Source of the DNA: Paracamarosporium sp. OC-R06-R3
Taxonomy: Eukaryota > Ascomycota > Dothideomycetes > Pleosporales > Didymosphaeriaceae
Direction: 5' to 3'
NCBI GenBank assembly: GCA_019828545.1
Contig: JACVRA010000089.1
Coordinates: 167,053-231,052 of the forward strand
DNA: 64,000 nt
Made by a program: the position numbers and the translations under genes. Below the pieces are notes generated by a model. That model was not told the origin of the DNA and ran no database searches. It saw only the letters and a list, made by a program, of their open reading frames with translations. Of the stretch, positions 24,446 to 35,693 are shown piece after piece. The stretch's first letter is position 1, and every line of letters begins with the position of its first letter.

Positions 24446-25420
24446 CTATCTACCAGCGCCCCCTCCACTACCGATAAGCGGCGTCTGCTCGTTGTCCTCT
24501 GCGTTCCCGTTGGGAACCGGAGCTGTCGCAAGCTTGGCAGACTGTCTATCCCTCCAGATAAACCAAAGGCTCATTCCCAAAAGGATACCCTGCAGTAACC
24601 CTGTGAATATGAACAAGCCCCACGCGCTCCAACCTCCAGGTCCCAATCTGACGGCCAAACTAGCCGCAAAGACAAAGCTGCCTGGAGTTTGGATGAGCAT
24701 CATAGGCACCGACAAACTGCCCGTCTCCTGCAGCCTCCACGTAGTTATGATCTGGGGTATGTATTGGATCGCAGCGAGCGAGGTAGCCAGTAGGCCCAGG
24801 AAATTAGCCCAACCTCTAATATGCGAGGGCGCAGCGTAGGCGAAGATGACGGAGCCCAGGAAGGCGAATATGAAGAAAGCCAGAGAGAGGGCGAGGACGA
24901 CTATGGCTTCTTTCCAGGTTGGGAGGTTGGCATCTTGCGATTCGGAATCTTCGGCGTTGCGTGGAAAGAAGATGAGGAAGAGGAGCATGCTGGTGGCTGT
25001 TAGCTGCTGCGAGAAACGCGATCACCGTAGTGCTCACATGAAGAAGAAACACGTCCACTGCACTCCGATCTGTGCGATTCCCAACAGCGCAGCTGCACAC
25101 GGGAAGCGTCCGATCTCACTGCAGCATGCCATGTCCCGGGTGCTTTCGGGCAACGTCAAGATGTTCGCTATGCTCGCTGTGCCCGACACGGTGCCTAGCA
25201 GCACGAACAGCGGACTCAGGCCGCGCGACGAGCGTCGCATGATTATCTTTGCATGTTGCGGGAGGTAGGAGACGAGGATGCCGACTAGGATGAAGCTGCG
25301 AAGGGAAGCTGGTTAGCTAGGACTCGAGTAAACAGTCATGCAGACTCACACTGAGATGGAGAAGTTGGCAATGTCAGGATGCTCTAGCTCCTGACACCTC
25401 CCAGAATCCGTAGAAAGCAT
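24446..25420 (-). CDS. PQ-loop repeat membrane protein
   Basis: Three exons on the minus strand (25350-25420, 25038-25295, 24446-24989) encode 290 residues. Two PQ-loop motifs are present: VSYLPQHAKIIMRRSSRGLS in the first half and IQYIPQIITTWRLQETGSLS in the second, with about seven hydrophobic segments. PQ-loop proteins of this size are vacuolar/lysosomal or endosomal small-molecule transporters (relatives of cystinosin and yeast Ypq proteins); the cargo is not predictable. The gene starts 230 bp from the divergent PEX12 gene, so they probably share a promoter region. Splice sites are clean (GTGAGT and GTGAGC donors). Confidence 0.85.
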
Positions 25421-25650
25421 AGTCGTGGTTGGTTATGGAGTGATAACTCGACGCGCTGCTGATGTTGAGCTTGGGAGCTGCCTACGCGTTCCTGGGGCTT
25501 GTGACGTCTGAGTCGTGATCGGCAGGTGCAACCGAGCGCGACTCCCGTTCCGATGCCTCGGCCCAGCGCGCCTTCTTCACGACCACCACGCGGGCTGCTT
25601 TTGATACACATGCATCGGTGTCCTCCAGCCCGCCACAGTCCTCCATCGTC
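25421..25650. promoter_or_regulatory. Bidirectional promoter, PQ-loop gene and PEX12
   Basis: The 230 bp between two divergent start codons must contain both promoters. No specific binding site is assigned. Confidence 0.5.
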
Positions 25651-27048
25651 ATGGAGTTCCTACCCAACCTCCAGCATGGCATAGACGACCTGAAGCCCTC
25701 CCTCTTCGAGCTCCTCTCTGAACAGCAGCTCGCGTCCCTGCTCCCGCCCTCGCTCCGCTACCTCCTCGCCGTCTCCACGCATCGATATCCGCGCTACCTG
25801 CTGCCCGTGCTCAACTCTTTCGATGAGGTCTACGCATTGGTCATGCTCCTCGTGGAGCGCCACTTCCTGCGCACCTATGGTGGCTCGTTCACGGAGAACT
25901 TTTACAGTCTCAAGCGCGCAAAAGTGCTGCGGGTCAAAGGAGGCGAGATCCCGCGCGCACAGCTAGGAGCGAGCGAGAGTGTGCGAGACGCCGTGAAACT
26001 AGGAGAAGGAGACATCTGGCGGAACCTGGCCGTCCTCGTGGGTCTGCCGTGGTTGAAGGGCAAGCTAGACGAGGGCTACGACATCCATGCCGCCCACTCC
26101 AACATCCTCGGCGCAGGGTACAATCGTGAAAGAGACGGTCTCCGATCTGGTGCGACCATCAAAGAACGATTCTTGTTTTATTACAAGTGGTTCCTGCGGA
26201 ACATCTACCCAAGCGTGAACGCCGCCTACTATTTCTCGCTCCTAGTCTTCAACATGGCATACTTGTTCGACGGGACAAAGTACTCCTCACCTTTTCTGTG
26301 GCTGATTGGGACGCGAATACGGAGACTAGGCGAGGCGGACCACAAAGCCATCGCATTGGCGACGCAGCCGAGCAAAGTTGGGCCGGCACGGCCTGGAGAA
26401 GGTGGCTCCATGTTCACACCCAGAAACATAGCGCGCAGCATCAAGCCGCGTTTGCTATCCTCGCTAAAGATACTGCTGCCTACAAGTATATTCGCGCTGA
26501 AATTTCTCGAGTGGTGGTATGCCTCAGACTTCGCGCGACAATTGTCGCGAAAAGCCGCCGAGAACATCGAACTACCGCCGCCAGTACTCCCTAGCCTCCC
26601 TCCCTCAAGTAAACGAGAGACTGCCAAACAAACTTCGTTAGATGAAAAGCACCACTCTTCGTCGCCTTCTTCAGAGAAGAGCAAACGCATCGACCCTCCA
26701 ATATCTTCTTCCTCGCTTTTACCCATCTTCACCGTGCCGATCCCGGCCGACTCCTATCTATGTCCCATTTGCGCTGATTCTATCGTAACACCTACCGCAT
26801 CCCCGACTGGATTTGTGTACTGCTACAAATGCATACATCAGTGGGTCGAAGGCTCCCATGAACGCCAGGTAGCTTTCATGGAAGGCGCAGCAGGTTTCAA
26901 GAGCGAGAATGGGGAAGAGGAGGATGAGGGTTGGGAGAGAGAAGAAGGGAGTCGAGAGGGCCGGTGGGAAAGTGGTAAAGGGAGAGACGCTGTCACGGGT
27001 AGGAAAATGCTTGGAGGCACTGAAGCTCTTCGACGTGTCATGGTATAA
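25651..27048 (+). CDS. PEX12: Peroxisomal biogenesis factor 12 (RING peroxin)
   Basis: An uninterrupted frame of 465 residues. The N-terminal Pex2/Pex12-type membrane region starts with [20 protein letters not shown] and includes the conserved [17 protein letters not shown] segment. The C-terminus holds a degenerate [17 protein letters not shown], then [15 protein letters not shown]. Pex12 forms, with Pex2 and Pex10, the peroxisomal ubiquitin ligase complex that modifies and recycles the import receptor Pex5. A Glu/Gly-rich insertion lies after the RING (about residues 425-445). The start is the first ATG and aligns with the usual N-terminus. High confidence. Confidence 0.93.
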   Translation: MEFLPNLQHGIDDLKPSLFELLSEQQLASLLPPSLRYLLAVSTHRYPRYLLPVLNSFDEVYALVMLLVERHFLRTYGGSFTENFYSLKRAKVLRVKGGEIPRAQLGASESVRDAVKLGEGDIWRNLAVLVGLPWLKGKLDEGYDIHAAHSNILGAGYNRERDGLRSGATIKERFLFYYKWFLRNIYPSVNAAYYFSLLVFNMAYLFDGTKYSSPFLWLIGTRIRRLGEADHKAIALATQPSKVGPARPGEGGSMFTPRNIARSIKPRLLSSLKILLPTSIFALKFLEWWYASDFARQLSRKAAENIELPPPVLPSLPPSSKRETAKQTSLDEKHHSSSPSSEKSKRIDPPISSSSLLPIFTVPIPADSYLCPICADSIVTPTASPTGFVYCYKCIHQWVEGSHERQVAFMEGAAGFKSENGEEEDEGWEREEGSREGRWESGKGRDAVTGRKMLGGTEALRRVMV

Positions 27049-27250
27049 ACAGCTGTGACTGCCGGCTCATCTGTCGACATCATACAATTGGCTCGAATCA
27101 GCACCGGTTGCTCTATGGTATCTTGTTTTGTGTCAACATCCTCTCGGCCGCTCGAAAACCCGTACCTCTGCAACCGCTCCATGGCCTCATGTGTTACAGA
27201 AAGATTTCAGAGACATTGGCTGGCCTTGGCATTAACTAATCTATTCAAAG

Positions 27251-28189
27251 CTAGGACTGTCCGGCAAAGTAGAATCCACCCCTAATATCATCAAGGAGCC
27301 CCCATTGCTTCGGCTCCCACCCCAGTAGCTTCCGGGTCTTAGCACTTGATACTGGGTTATCAGCACTTGCTATCATTGCGACCCATCCAAAATGCTCCGC
27401 AGCCTCATCTTTTGACTTCGACACCACAGGCACCCCTAGCTTTTCACCAATCACTGCGGCAATGTCTTTCACCGGAACGCCTTCCTCCGCAACGCCATGT
27501 AGCATCGACCCCGCTGGTACATCTTTTTCTACTGCCAACCTGAACGCAACCGCGGCATCAGAAAGTTCCGTTGCCGGCCAGCGGTTTAAACCGTCACCGA
27601 TGTATGCGGAAACACCCTTGGAGCGTGCGACAGAGATGAGAGAGGGCACGAAGTGGTGGTCGCCCTCTCCATGACACACGGGCGCGAGACGCAAAACAGC
27701 TGTTCGCACACCCTTTTCTATCCCAATACGTCTCACTATGTCCTCGCTCTCCCCACGCATAGTGAGGTCATCGCCCTTTCCACCTATATCGAATGGCGTC
27801 CCCGAAGATCCCCATGGAGTTTCCTCGTTCCCCAAACTCCCATGAGGCAGTAAGAGCGTGCCGCTCGCCGTTACGAAAGGTCGGTTGGTCCCGGCCAGGG
27901 CATCTATCATAGCTTGTACGGCAAGTTTGTCCGTTTCCACGCTCGCGGCGAAGTTCGAGAAGTCATGGATGAAAGCGAGGTGGATGACAGCGTCTGCATC
28001 TTTGGCACCTGCCTTGAGAGCATCCAAGTCCGAAAGAGTGCCTCGGTGGACAGAAGCACCGAGGGCTGTGACGATCTTTGCGGATTCATCAGAGCGGACG
28101 TAGCCGGTAACTGTGTGGCCGGCGGATAGGAGTTCTTTGAGAACGTATTTGCCGACGGTACCGGACGCTCCTGTTACGAAGATATGCAT
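27251..28189 (-). CDS. NAD(P)-dependent epimerase/dehydratase-like SDR
   Basis: A single exon of 312 residues with no intron. The N-terminus MHIFVTGASGTVGKYVLKEL is a textbook Rossmann strand with a GxxGxxG motif. DADAVIHLAF and the later RWPATELSDAA region match extended/atypical short-chain dehydrogenases of the NAD-dependent epimerase family. The canonical YxxxK pair is not evident, which is usual in the atypical group. The substrate is unknown. It is transcribed divergently from the Zn2Cys6 regulator gene with 640 bp between start codons, so regulation of this enzyme by that factor is possible but only inferred from position. Confidence 0.85.
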   Translation of the reverse strand: MHIFVTGASGTVGKYVLKELLSAGHTVTGYVRSDESAKIVTALGASVHRGTLSDLDALKAGAKDADAVIHLAFIHDFSNFAASVETDKLAVQAMIDALAGTNRPFVTASGTLLLPHGSLGNEETPWGSSGTPFDIGGKGDDLTMRGESEDIVRRIGIEKGVRTAVLRLAPVCHGEGDHHFVPSLISVARSKGVSAYIGDGLNRWPATELSDAAVAFRLAVEKDVPAGSMLHGVAEEGVPVKDIAAVIGEKLGVPVVSKSKDEAAEHFGWVAMIASADNPVSSAKTRKLLGWEPKQWGLLDDIRGGFYFAGQS

Positions 28190-28830
28190 TGCGAAGTTGC
28201 CGTGATAGAAAAAAGATGGAAGTTTCAGATGTGCCTGCTGGTGCTCTTTGGAAGATGAGCAGGTACATATTTATAGTCTTCAATCATATCATATGCGGAA
28301 CATTCTGCACTCTTACAAATACACTCTCTAGCTAACCTTACACCAAATGGCCTCATCTAACGTTCAATCGTGCGATGCGCGGAATACAATGTCATACTTA
28401 CAAATCCACGCTGCGATTCTGACTTCATGATACGCCTTTCGAACCTACAACCTCCAATCATCGACCCGTACAGCGTGAAAAACACATACTCGCACTTACA
28501 AATGCCCTTATTGCAATCATCTCATCAAATAACAATGTAGACCGTTAACTCCACTATACCTCAAACTCGCACACTCATACCATACCCAAATTCGTCCGAG
28601 CGACGCCCTAACCCCATCCGTTCGCCGCACCCTGACTCGCAACCAATCGCATCGCGCGCAACGCGAGTCGCGGCTTAGCCCGACCCTCTGATCGCTATTG
28701 CCCTTCTTCCGTGCATCTGCATCTGCACAGACTAACTAACCACCTCTCGTGTTGTCCTCTTCACACTCTCGTCTGTCGAACTGACCTTTTTCTACATACG
28801 GTACCTTGCCAATCAATCGCGTGTGAACAC
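28190..28830. promoter_or_regulatory. Divergent intergenic region, SDR and Zn2Cys6 genes
   Basis: No gene seen. It holds both promoters. Several repeats of ACACTC/ACACTCTC and CTTACAAAT words occur, such as CTTACAAATACACTC near 28312 and CTTACAAAT near 28397 and 28495. Confidence 0.4.
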
Positions 28831-30471
28831 ATGGAGTCTAGCAGCGCGACCGCACCGACGAGGAAACGCAGGCCATACAGGAAGTCGCTGTACGGGTGCC
28901 GGAATTGCAAGCTACGGAGGGTGAAGGTATGTCCACATTTGCACTACCATTGTCGTGGTTCGTTCGTTCGAGCATACTTTACAATTCGAGCATGGTGTAC
29001 GTGGTGCACCAATCGAGGATAGAGAGTGACATGGTGTGAACCCCAATTCAGGAAATGCTGACGGCCCCAGTGCGACGAGACGAAGCCCCAGTGTCGAAAT
29101 TGCTTCTCTTACGGCGTCGTGTGTAATTACGTGAGCAGTGCTACCCCGGATCTGCATGTCTCGGCCGTAGGGCTGCGTGCTCGTGGGGCGGATCCCAGGC
29201 CCAATCTGCATGGTCATGAGCCTGTGGAAACGGTGATTCGTCCTTCTTTGAGCCCGGTGGCCTTCTGCTCGGATGGGAGACATGAGTTCCGCATGAATGA
29301 TCAGTGCTTTGCTGCGTTGGGGAGATTCGGGCTGAGGGCTATTGGGCCGTTTAGTCGCGAGATGAAGAAGATCTGGCGAGATCAGATTCCGTATTTGGCA
29401 TTCAGGGTATGTATGTTGGAGTAGGACTGGACTAAACCTATCCTGTGTTGTTTTGTAACTGTAGCGATGCATTTGGTTCGTCTTGCTAACCAGGGTTGCA
29501 GAATCCATACCTGATGCATACCCTATTGGCTGTGTCAGCAGCACACGAACGACACTACGACATGGTTGGTGACATGCCCTTGCTGCATTGGGTGCTCGGA
29601 CTGGCAATCTGACTGTTTACTACTCTAGGCGGATGACGCCCTGCAGACCGTAACCGAAACGTACCACACCACACGTGCCATCCAACTCTTCAACGAGAAG
29701 CTCTCTTCCGAACTCACCTTCGACGACTACGACCCTATTTGGGCCACGGCTGCGCTCCTAGGCCTCTTAGCCAGCGCCTCTATCGACTCAGATACCCAGC
29801 ATTCATGGCCCCTCACGCCTCCCGCGGATACAGACCTCGAGTGGTTCCGTCTAACCGACGGCAAGAAAGCGGTATGGGCCATGACGAATCCATTGCGTCC
29901 TTCATCCATCTTCTCAACGATGGCTTCCGATTATCGAGCCTGGGACGTGCCCATCCCACCCTCTGGCGCCGGATTCATGGACCCCCGTCTCGCATCGCTG
30001 TGCGGAATCACAGAGTCCAGCACGCCGGAAGACAACCCGTACTTCGCAGCGGCACACGTGCTAACGCATTTGCAAAGGCTAACAGACGCGGACTTGGGTC
30101 CAATTAGCACTGCGAGGACGCTGAAGCCCGCGGGAATCGACCGCGTGACTTTCGTCAGTCAATCCAAGGTCCAATGCCTCGACCTCCTGAAGCGCCGCGA
30201 CAAGGTTTCGTTGTTGCTGCTGGCGATATGGTATAAGCGGTGCGAGGGCGTGTGCTGGTGGCTGGAACGGCGGGCCAGGGTCGAGGGGCGCGCCATCCGG
30301 CTCTACCTCCAGCAACACCATCCTGAAGAGAAGGTGATATTCGAGCTGTTAGCTGAGCTGGATGCGCAAATGAGGAAATCGATTAAAGGACGCGATGTAA
30401 GTTATGCGGCGGAAGACACGGAGATGCTGTTTGTGTATCACAACGCGCGGTTGGAGTACTGGGTGCAGTAG
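28831..30471 (+). CDS. Zn2Cys6 fungal transcription factor
   Basis: Four exons (28831-28926, 29071-29406, 29502-29564, 29629-30471) give 445 residues. The binuclear zinc cluster C-x2-C-x6-C-x6-C-x2-C-x6-C begins in YGCRNCKLRRVK and continues across the first intron with CDETKPQCRNC. The basic run RKRRPYRKS precedes it. The rest is the helical region common to Upc2-like and other Zn2Cys6 regulators. The exon 3 donor is GTTGGT, a weaker than usual site, but it is the only one that keeps the frame open. An alternative last exon at 30518-30652 is possible. A nuclear DNA-binding role is certain for the family; targets are unknown. Confidence 0.85.
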
Positions 30472-31440
30472 AATCAGGACACGAAGCCAAGGCTGACAAT
30501 GTTGGCTTTCTGTGTAGGAATTTGATGAGACGCTGTTGCGTGTGAGCTTTTGCGGGACGCGCGTTGAGCGGACGGAGACGGGCAGGCTGGCGTTCAGGGT
30601 TGAACTCAAGGCTGACGGTTACTTGTTCCCTAGGCAAATTGGGAGACGATGATGACTACTTGCATGGACCTGTGCTACGTGAATATTCAAATTGCTAGGT
30701 AAGTGGGTGCGCGGGAGGGTTGTGCGAGGGCTAACGGTGCGTAGGGCATGTTGTCTTGCTGTTATTGCTGGTGGAGGGTTCGACATGCGGAGGCCGTGGG
30801 GTGAGGAGACGGTGGAGGCATGTCAGGAAGCGGGGAAGGGAGAGCGAACGCCACAGTGAGGTCTCTAGCGATGAAGGAAAGCGAACCACGTGCGAGGTAG
30901 CAAGTGCCGGTTGCTTACCAGCGCCACAGCACAACCTTTTACCATTTCCCGACCGCACACGTTGATCCCGTCACGACTAAGCCACTATTGGTGTCTCAAG
31001 AAATCCGCTTGATCTGCACAATCAAAGTATTGAAAGCGATAGGGTTATAGACGCTCATGCGAGCACCGCCGTCTTATCCATCTCTTCTGCGCCGACGGCA
31101 AGTGCCAACAACTGACTCTGATGCTGACACAACAGGTCTATTGACAATAGTCCACGCCTCATGGACACTCCGATATTAGATGGCACAGCCATGCACAGGC
31201 CGCCACGTTTCGAAGTGTCTTTGTCCCATGGTATTGGGAACCTGAAAGCACAACGGAAGCAATATATATAGCAAGAAACACACAAGGTCTGGGCTGTCGT
31301 GGTACAGCATACCTCAGCTCGTTCCAGGCGGTCGGTGACTGTCACAGGTCTTGTGTGAGACAGACATCAAGCGAGTGCTGCCAGGTGAAACGCACACACA
31401 CACGCGGAAAGCCTTGGACTGTGTCATGAAGGTGTTTTCT
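30472..31440. other. Intergenic
   Basis: Contains the possible alternative last exon of the transcription factor at 30518-30652. Otherwise nothing recognised. Confidence 0.4.
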
Positions 31441-32173
31441 AATCTGGCCGGTATCTGGTTATCGTCGTCTGGAGCAGCGACGTCGGGATCCCGTGCGGCG
31501 GACGCTGGGTGTGGCGTCCGTCGTGCCCGGGTGCCCGGAAACGCGGCTCCCACATGGCGAATCACACGGGCAGGCAGCGCGACATATCATGGCTCCCGGA
31601 GACGAGAGTTTCGATCTGTAAGGGCAACTGATAGACAAGCCGCCAGCGTCTGACACATGGGATTGCCTGCTTGCGCACGGCGTTATCGCTCGCTTAGCGC
31701 CAAGCCTAACCTCGCCAGTCGCACCCTTATCACGGCCATGCGTCTACGAGCCATGTCCTGTACACGTCCCGTACATGCACGCCTTGCGTCTTCGCCCTGC
31801 GTGTACCTGCACGGCCTCCCAGCGGTCCGCCATCCTGATTCGGCATTGTTTTCCGCCGAGCCTCGGCGCTCCGTGTACAGCTCGCGACAATGGAAGGTCG
31901 TACCAGCGCGGCCTTATCTTTGCCAAGAAGCATGCTCTCGGGCGGCGCGGTCAAAGGATGCGGGAGAGGATGGGGGTGTATCTGGGGCTGCGGTCTCCAG
32001 GGTCGCCGTGCCTGGTGCCCGGACCTGGGAAATTGACACCTCGACCACCTATATAGGAGAGATCGGCCCCCCTGCCCAACGTCCTCAGGTCTTCTGCGAA
32101 GGTACCGACTGCGACGGCAGCTCCTTGGTAGACGAGGTTGAGAACAGAACCCACTCGGAAGGACACAGTCAAT
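31441..32173 (+). promoter_or_regulatory. Promoter of the ammonium permease with GATA sites
   Basis: Four GATA-type words occur as TTATC on the + strand at 31459-31463, 31683-31687, 31727-31731 and 31914-31918; the last two extend to CTTATC. HGATAR sites are bound by AreA/NIT2 nitrogen regulators, and such sites upstream of an ammonium permease fit nitrogen control. A TATA-like CTATATAGG lies at 32049-32057, about 120 bp before the ATG. Binding is inferred, not shown. Confidence 0.5.
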
Positions 32174-33833
32174 ATGTCGAGTGCACCCGTCGTTGTAAGT
32201 ACTTCTTATACAAGTCGATCTAACAGTGAATGTTGGCTTGATTGTTGGCCCCCCCTTGGGTCAGCTTACTACATACCCCATACTGGCAGCAAACGCAACC
32301 ATGCTAACCAACCATCACAACAGCCCGAGTTCGACCCGGCCAAGCCCAATGGGGGCAACTCCCTCGATGAAGACGTCAACGCTCAGTATGCGGGCCTTGA
32401 ATTCCACTACGTGTACCTGATGGTCTGCGCCTTCCTTGTCTGGCTCATCATCCCTGGTATCGGTTTCTTGTACAGCGGTCTTGCACGTCGCAAGTCGTCT
32501 CTTTCGCTTCTGTTCCAGTCGTTCGCCGTCGCAGGAGTGTAAGTGAACACCATTTTGTATTCGTAACTAGTATCGAAGCTAATAACTGAACACAGCGTCT
32601 GCTTCCAATGGATGTTCTGGGGCTACTCGCTCGCGTACTCCCGCACCGCGAACTCCTTCATCGGTGACCTGGCCAACTTCGGCTTGAAAGACGTAGTCGC
32701 CGCTCCTTCTCCCGGCTCCGCTCTGCTCCCCGAGATCGTCTTCTGCCTGTACCAGATGCTGTTCTGCATCTGCACCGTGGTCCTCGTTACTGGTGGTAGC
32801 TTCGAGCGCGGCCGTATCCTGCCTTCCCTGATCTTCTCGTTCTGCTGGGCGACCATCGTATACTGCCCCATTGCGTGCTGGACATGGAACGCCAACGGCT
32901 GGCTGTACAACCTCCCCTCTCTTGACTTTGCTGGTGGAGGTCCTGTCCACATTGCAAGTGGATGGTGAGTAGATCCTAATTCTATCAATCTTGCCATAAC
33001 TAATTCTTGCATCTAGGGCTGCTCTCGCCTATGCCTTTGTCCTCGGCAAGCGCGTCCACAAGGGAGAGAAGATCCACGGCAAACCACACAACACCACGCT
33101 GGTCTTCATCGGAACCGTCTTCATCTGGTTCGGTTGGTTTGGCTTCAACGGTGGCTCTGCACTCAACGCCTCAGTCCGCTCTATGATGGCAGCCTTCAAT
33201 ACTAACACCGCGGCTTCCTTCGGTGTTCTCGGCTGGATCCTCGTCGACTACATCCGCAGCAGAGGCCGCTTCTCGCTCGTCGGTGCCTGCTCCGGTGCCA
33301 TCGCCGGTCTCGTCGGTATCACGCCCGCTGCCGGTTTCGTGAGCCCGTGGATTGCCGCCCTCATCGGTTTCCTGACTGGCGCAATCTGCTCTTCGGCCAA
33401 GAACATCGACAAGCTGCTCCGCATCGACGAGGGAATGGACGTCTTCAAGCTGCACGGCATCGGCGGCATGTGCGGCTCGTTCTTCACGGGCATCTTCGCG
33501 CAGAAGTGGATCTCTGCACTGGACGGCGCCTCCATCTACGAGGGCGGGCTCGATGGCGTCGGCGTCCAGGTCGGTCGTCAGCTCGCCGAAATCTGCGCCA
33601 TCTCATCGTACTCGTTCGTCGTCACCTGCATTCTGCTGTATGCGCTCAAGTTCATCCCCTTCATGCACTTGCGCGTCACCGAGGAGGCGGAGATGATTGG
33701 CCTCGATCTCGACCAGTTCTTCGACGAGCAGATTGGTGACTGGAGCATGATGGAGCAGCAGATGCTCGAGGGCATGACGCAGCCGCAGAGCAAGCAGGCG
33801 AGCTCTGAGGCTGTGGCGCCGAAGTCGGGATAG
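32174..33833 (+). CDS. Ammonium transporter (Amt/Mep family)
   Basis: Four exons (32174-32194, 32324-32538, 32596-32964, 33017-33833) encode 473 residues. The family signature FIGTVFIWFGWFGFNGGSAL is clear, as are the first helix (VCAFLVWLIIPGIGFLYSGL) and the pore region LHGIGGMCGSFFTGIFA, whose His is one of the conserved pore pair. Eleven helices are expected. The cytosolic tail contains EEAEMIGLDLDQFFDEQIGD, resembling the conserved C-terminal region that gates fungal Mep proteins. The first coding exon is only 21 nt, followed by a 129-bp intron. Family certainty is high; which paralogue (low- or high-affinity sensor) is not decided. Confidence 0.92.
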
Positions 33834-34235
33834 GGGGGTGCTTTGGAGGTAAAGTCGTGCTGGTGGTGGTTGTAATAGAATGTGAGAGTATACCCTTGTT
33901 TTTCCTTTGATAGAATCAATTTAGTAGAGTTTATCCATCTGTCTGAGTTCTGCGGTGTGTGGCCGCGTGGCCAGTTGCATTTGATTTCACGGGTGGCCCC
34001 TTCCTTCGCTTTACTGGCAGCGGTCTATTGCAGTGCAAGCATGTGCTTATAGTTTGAAGTCGATTGCCTAGCAAGTTACTGCAACGCATTCTTCCCTCTC
34101 CCGTCCTGTCCCCTCTCCTTTGCATCGAGACACTCAATACGATGTTCTCTTCCCTCGTATTCTCCGCATATTCCTATCGTCAATCCCCTCTTTCCGGTTT
34201 CCATTCCCACAGTTCCAGCCACCCGCCGCCCATTC
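33834..34235. other. Intergenic
   Basis: The 3' flank of the ammonium permease gene and the CT-rich leader of the next gene. No other feature. Confidence 0.4.
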
Positions 34236-35455
34236 ATGCCAGCACCATGGGTCCTATTCGACAGCGCCGCAGCCTACGGCGGCGATTGCACCTCCCGCGC
34301 AGACCCTGACATCGCTAGCATCGGTGTATTTCCCCCTCTTCTCAAGCCCCAGTGCATCCGCTGATGTACACAGGTAGTAATATCCTTCGTCCTCGCAAGC
34401 ATCATGACTACGACAGCGTCGATCCTCGCCATGATCCTCGACCAAGCCTTCGACGCGAAGGGTCTGTTTACCATCCGAGCGCCAGTGCGGTACCTACGCG
34501 ATCGTATTCTGGACACAGAGTGGAAGAAGAATTATGCGTGGCGCCCGTTTCTGGACCCGCTTATTATTGGCCTTGGAGATCAGCAGCTTATCACTGGGTA
34601 TGCGGTGCTGCTCAGCGGGTGGATAAAGGTTGGTTACGACGTACCTCCCTTTTCCCCATCCCTCTCCCCTCCCCCCTCTCCCCGCCCCCCGCCCCCCACC
34701 CACCCCTTTTGGTGCTGATAAATTTGCCTCAGGTGTTCCAAAACCTTTTCCAAGTCCAAGGCGCACACTTCGTCCTCGTGCTGTATATCTGCGCTCTATC
34801 TTCCTCATCGCATCTCGCCGCGCTCATAACCCTAAGAAAGTACTTCCGGCGCTACCGCCTCATTGCGAAATGTCGTCTCGCGCTCTTCATCGCCTTCACA
34901 TGCTTACTCCTCGTGTCCATGATCGCAGCAATCAGCATGCCAGAGATCGTTCTTTCAACCCCCGAAGGCACGACGGAAAAGCAACCCCGCGTCCACCGGC
35001 TGTCCTTCCTCGTCCCCATGATCTTCATCATCGCAGGCTTCTCAACAGCGCTCGTGTGCATCATGTGGACTCCACAACGCAAAGCGGGCTCCCGCAAATC
35101 AAATAGTTGGCACATCGTCCGCCAAAGCAGCCAGCCCAAGCTCGAAGCAAGAAGCAGCTCGATAGCCGTCCCGGCAAGATTCGGTATGAACGTGTTCTAC
35201 ATCCTCTTCCTGAACCCGCTCATTGCGTTCATCATCCAGCTTGTTCTAGCCGTGCTTTCAGCTATCTTGGTTCTGTGTCAGAAGTTCTCGGTCCCGGAGG
35301 AGCCCGGTAAGTGGTGTGGACTGCAGGATGGGCGCGAGAATGAGTGGGGCTTTGGACAGACGTTGAGTGTGGTTATGTTGCTGCTTCCGGGGATGAGTGC
35401 TGCGCAGGCGTATTTGGAGGGGAGACAGCATATTCAGGAGGGGAGTAGGACGTGA
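34236..35455 (+). CDS. Seven-helix membrane protein, fungal, function unknown
   Basis: Three exons (34236-34325, 34374-34628, 34733-35455) give 355 residues. A DPDIASIG motif near residue 25 matches the DIAGIG motif that opens the first helix in a widespread fungal family of unknown role. Seven hydrophobic segments follow, such as VISFVLASIMTTTASILAMI, LIAFIIQLVLAVLSAILVLC and TLSVVMLLLPGMSAAQAYL. The second intron (104 bp) uses a GTTGGT donor and contains a long pyrimidine run. A frame reading through both introns is open by chance and was not used, because it loses the first two helices. No ligand or reaction can be assigned. Confidence 0.75.
34645..34718. repeat. C-rich intronic tract (G-rich on the minus strand)
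   Basis: Inside the second intron of the seven-helix gene, about 70 bases are almost pure C and T with at least six runs of four or more C. The opposite strand has matching G-runs. It may simply extend the polypyrimidine tract. Confidence 0.7.
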
Positions 35456-35693
35456 GTGGGAGTGAGTTGTGATGTTTGGGGATACGTTTGGTTAGATAGA
35501 GCATTCCTGGATTTTCTTGTGGTCGCTGAGGTAGTTGAGTTGTTCAGGCTAACCGCAAGGCTGCCGTCGTCTGACTTGCTGTGCTCGATTCCAGAAACGG
35601 AGAACACCTCGGTGCGTATAAACAGCCAATCTAACAGCACGCGTTGGAAGTTCATGGGATCATTACACATTACGTATATACATACTTCACAAA

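Noticed and set aside
34352..34732. Long read-through frame of the seven-helix gene
   Set aside because: It crosses two introns by chance and replaces the first two conserved helices with Pro/Arg-rich sequence.
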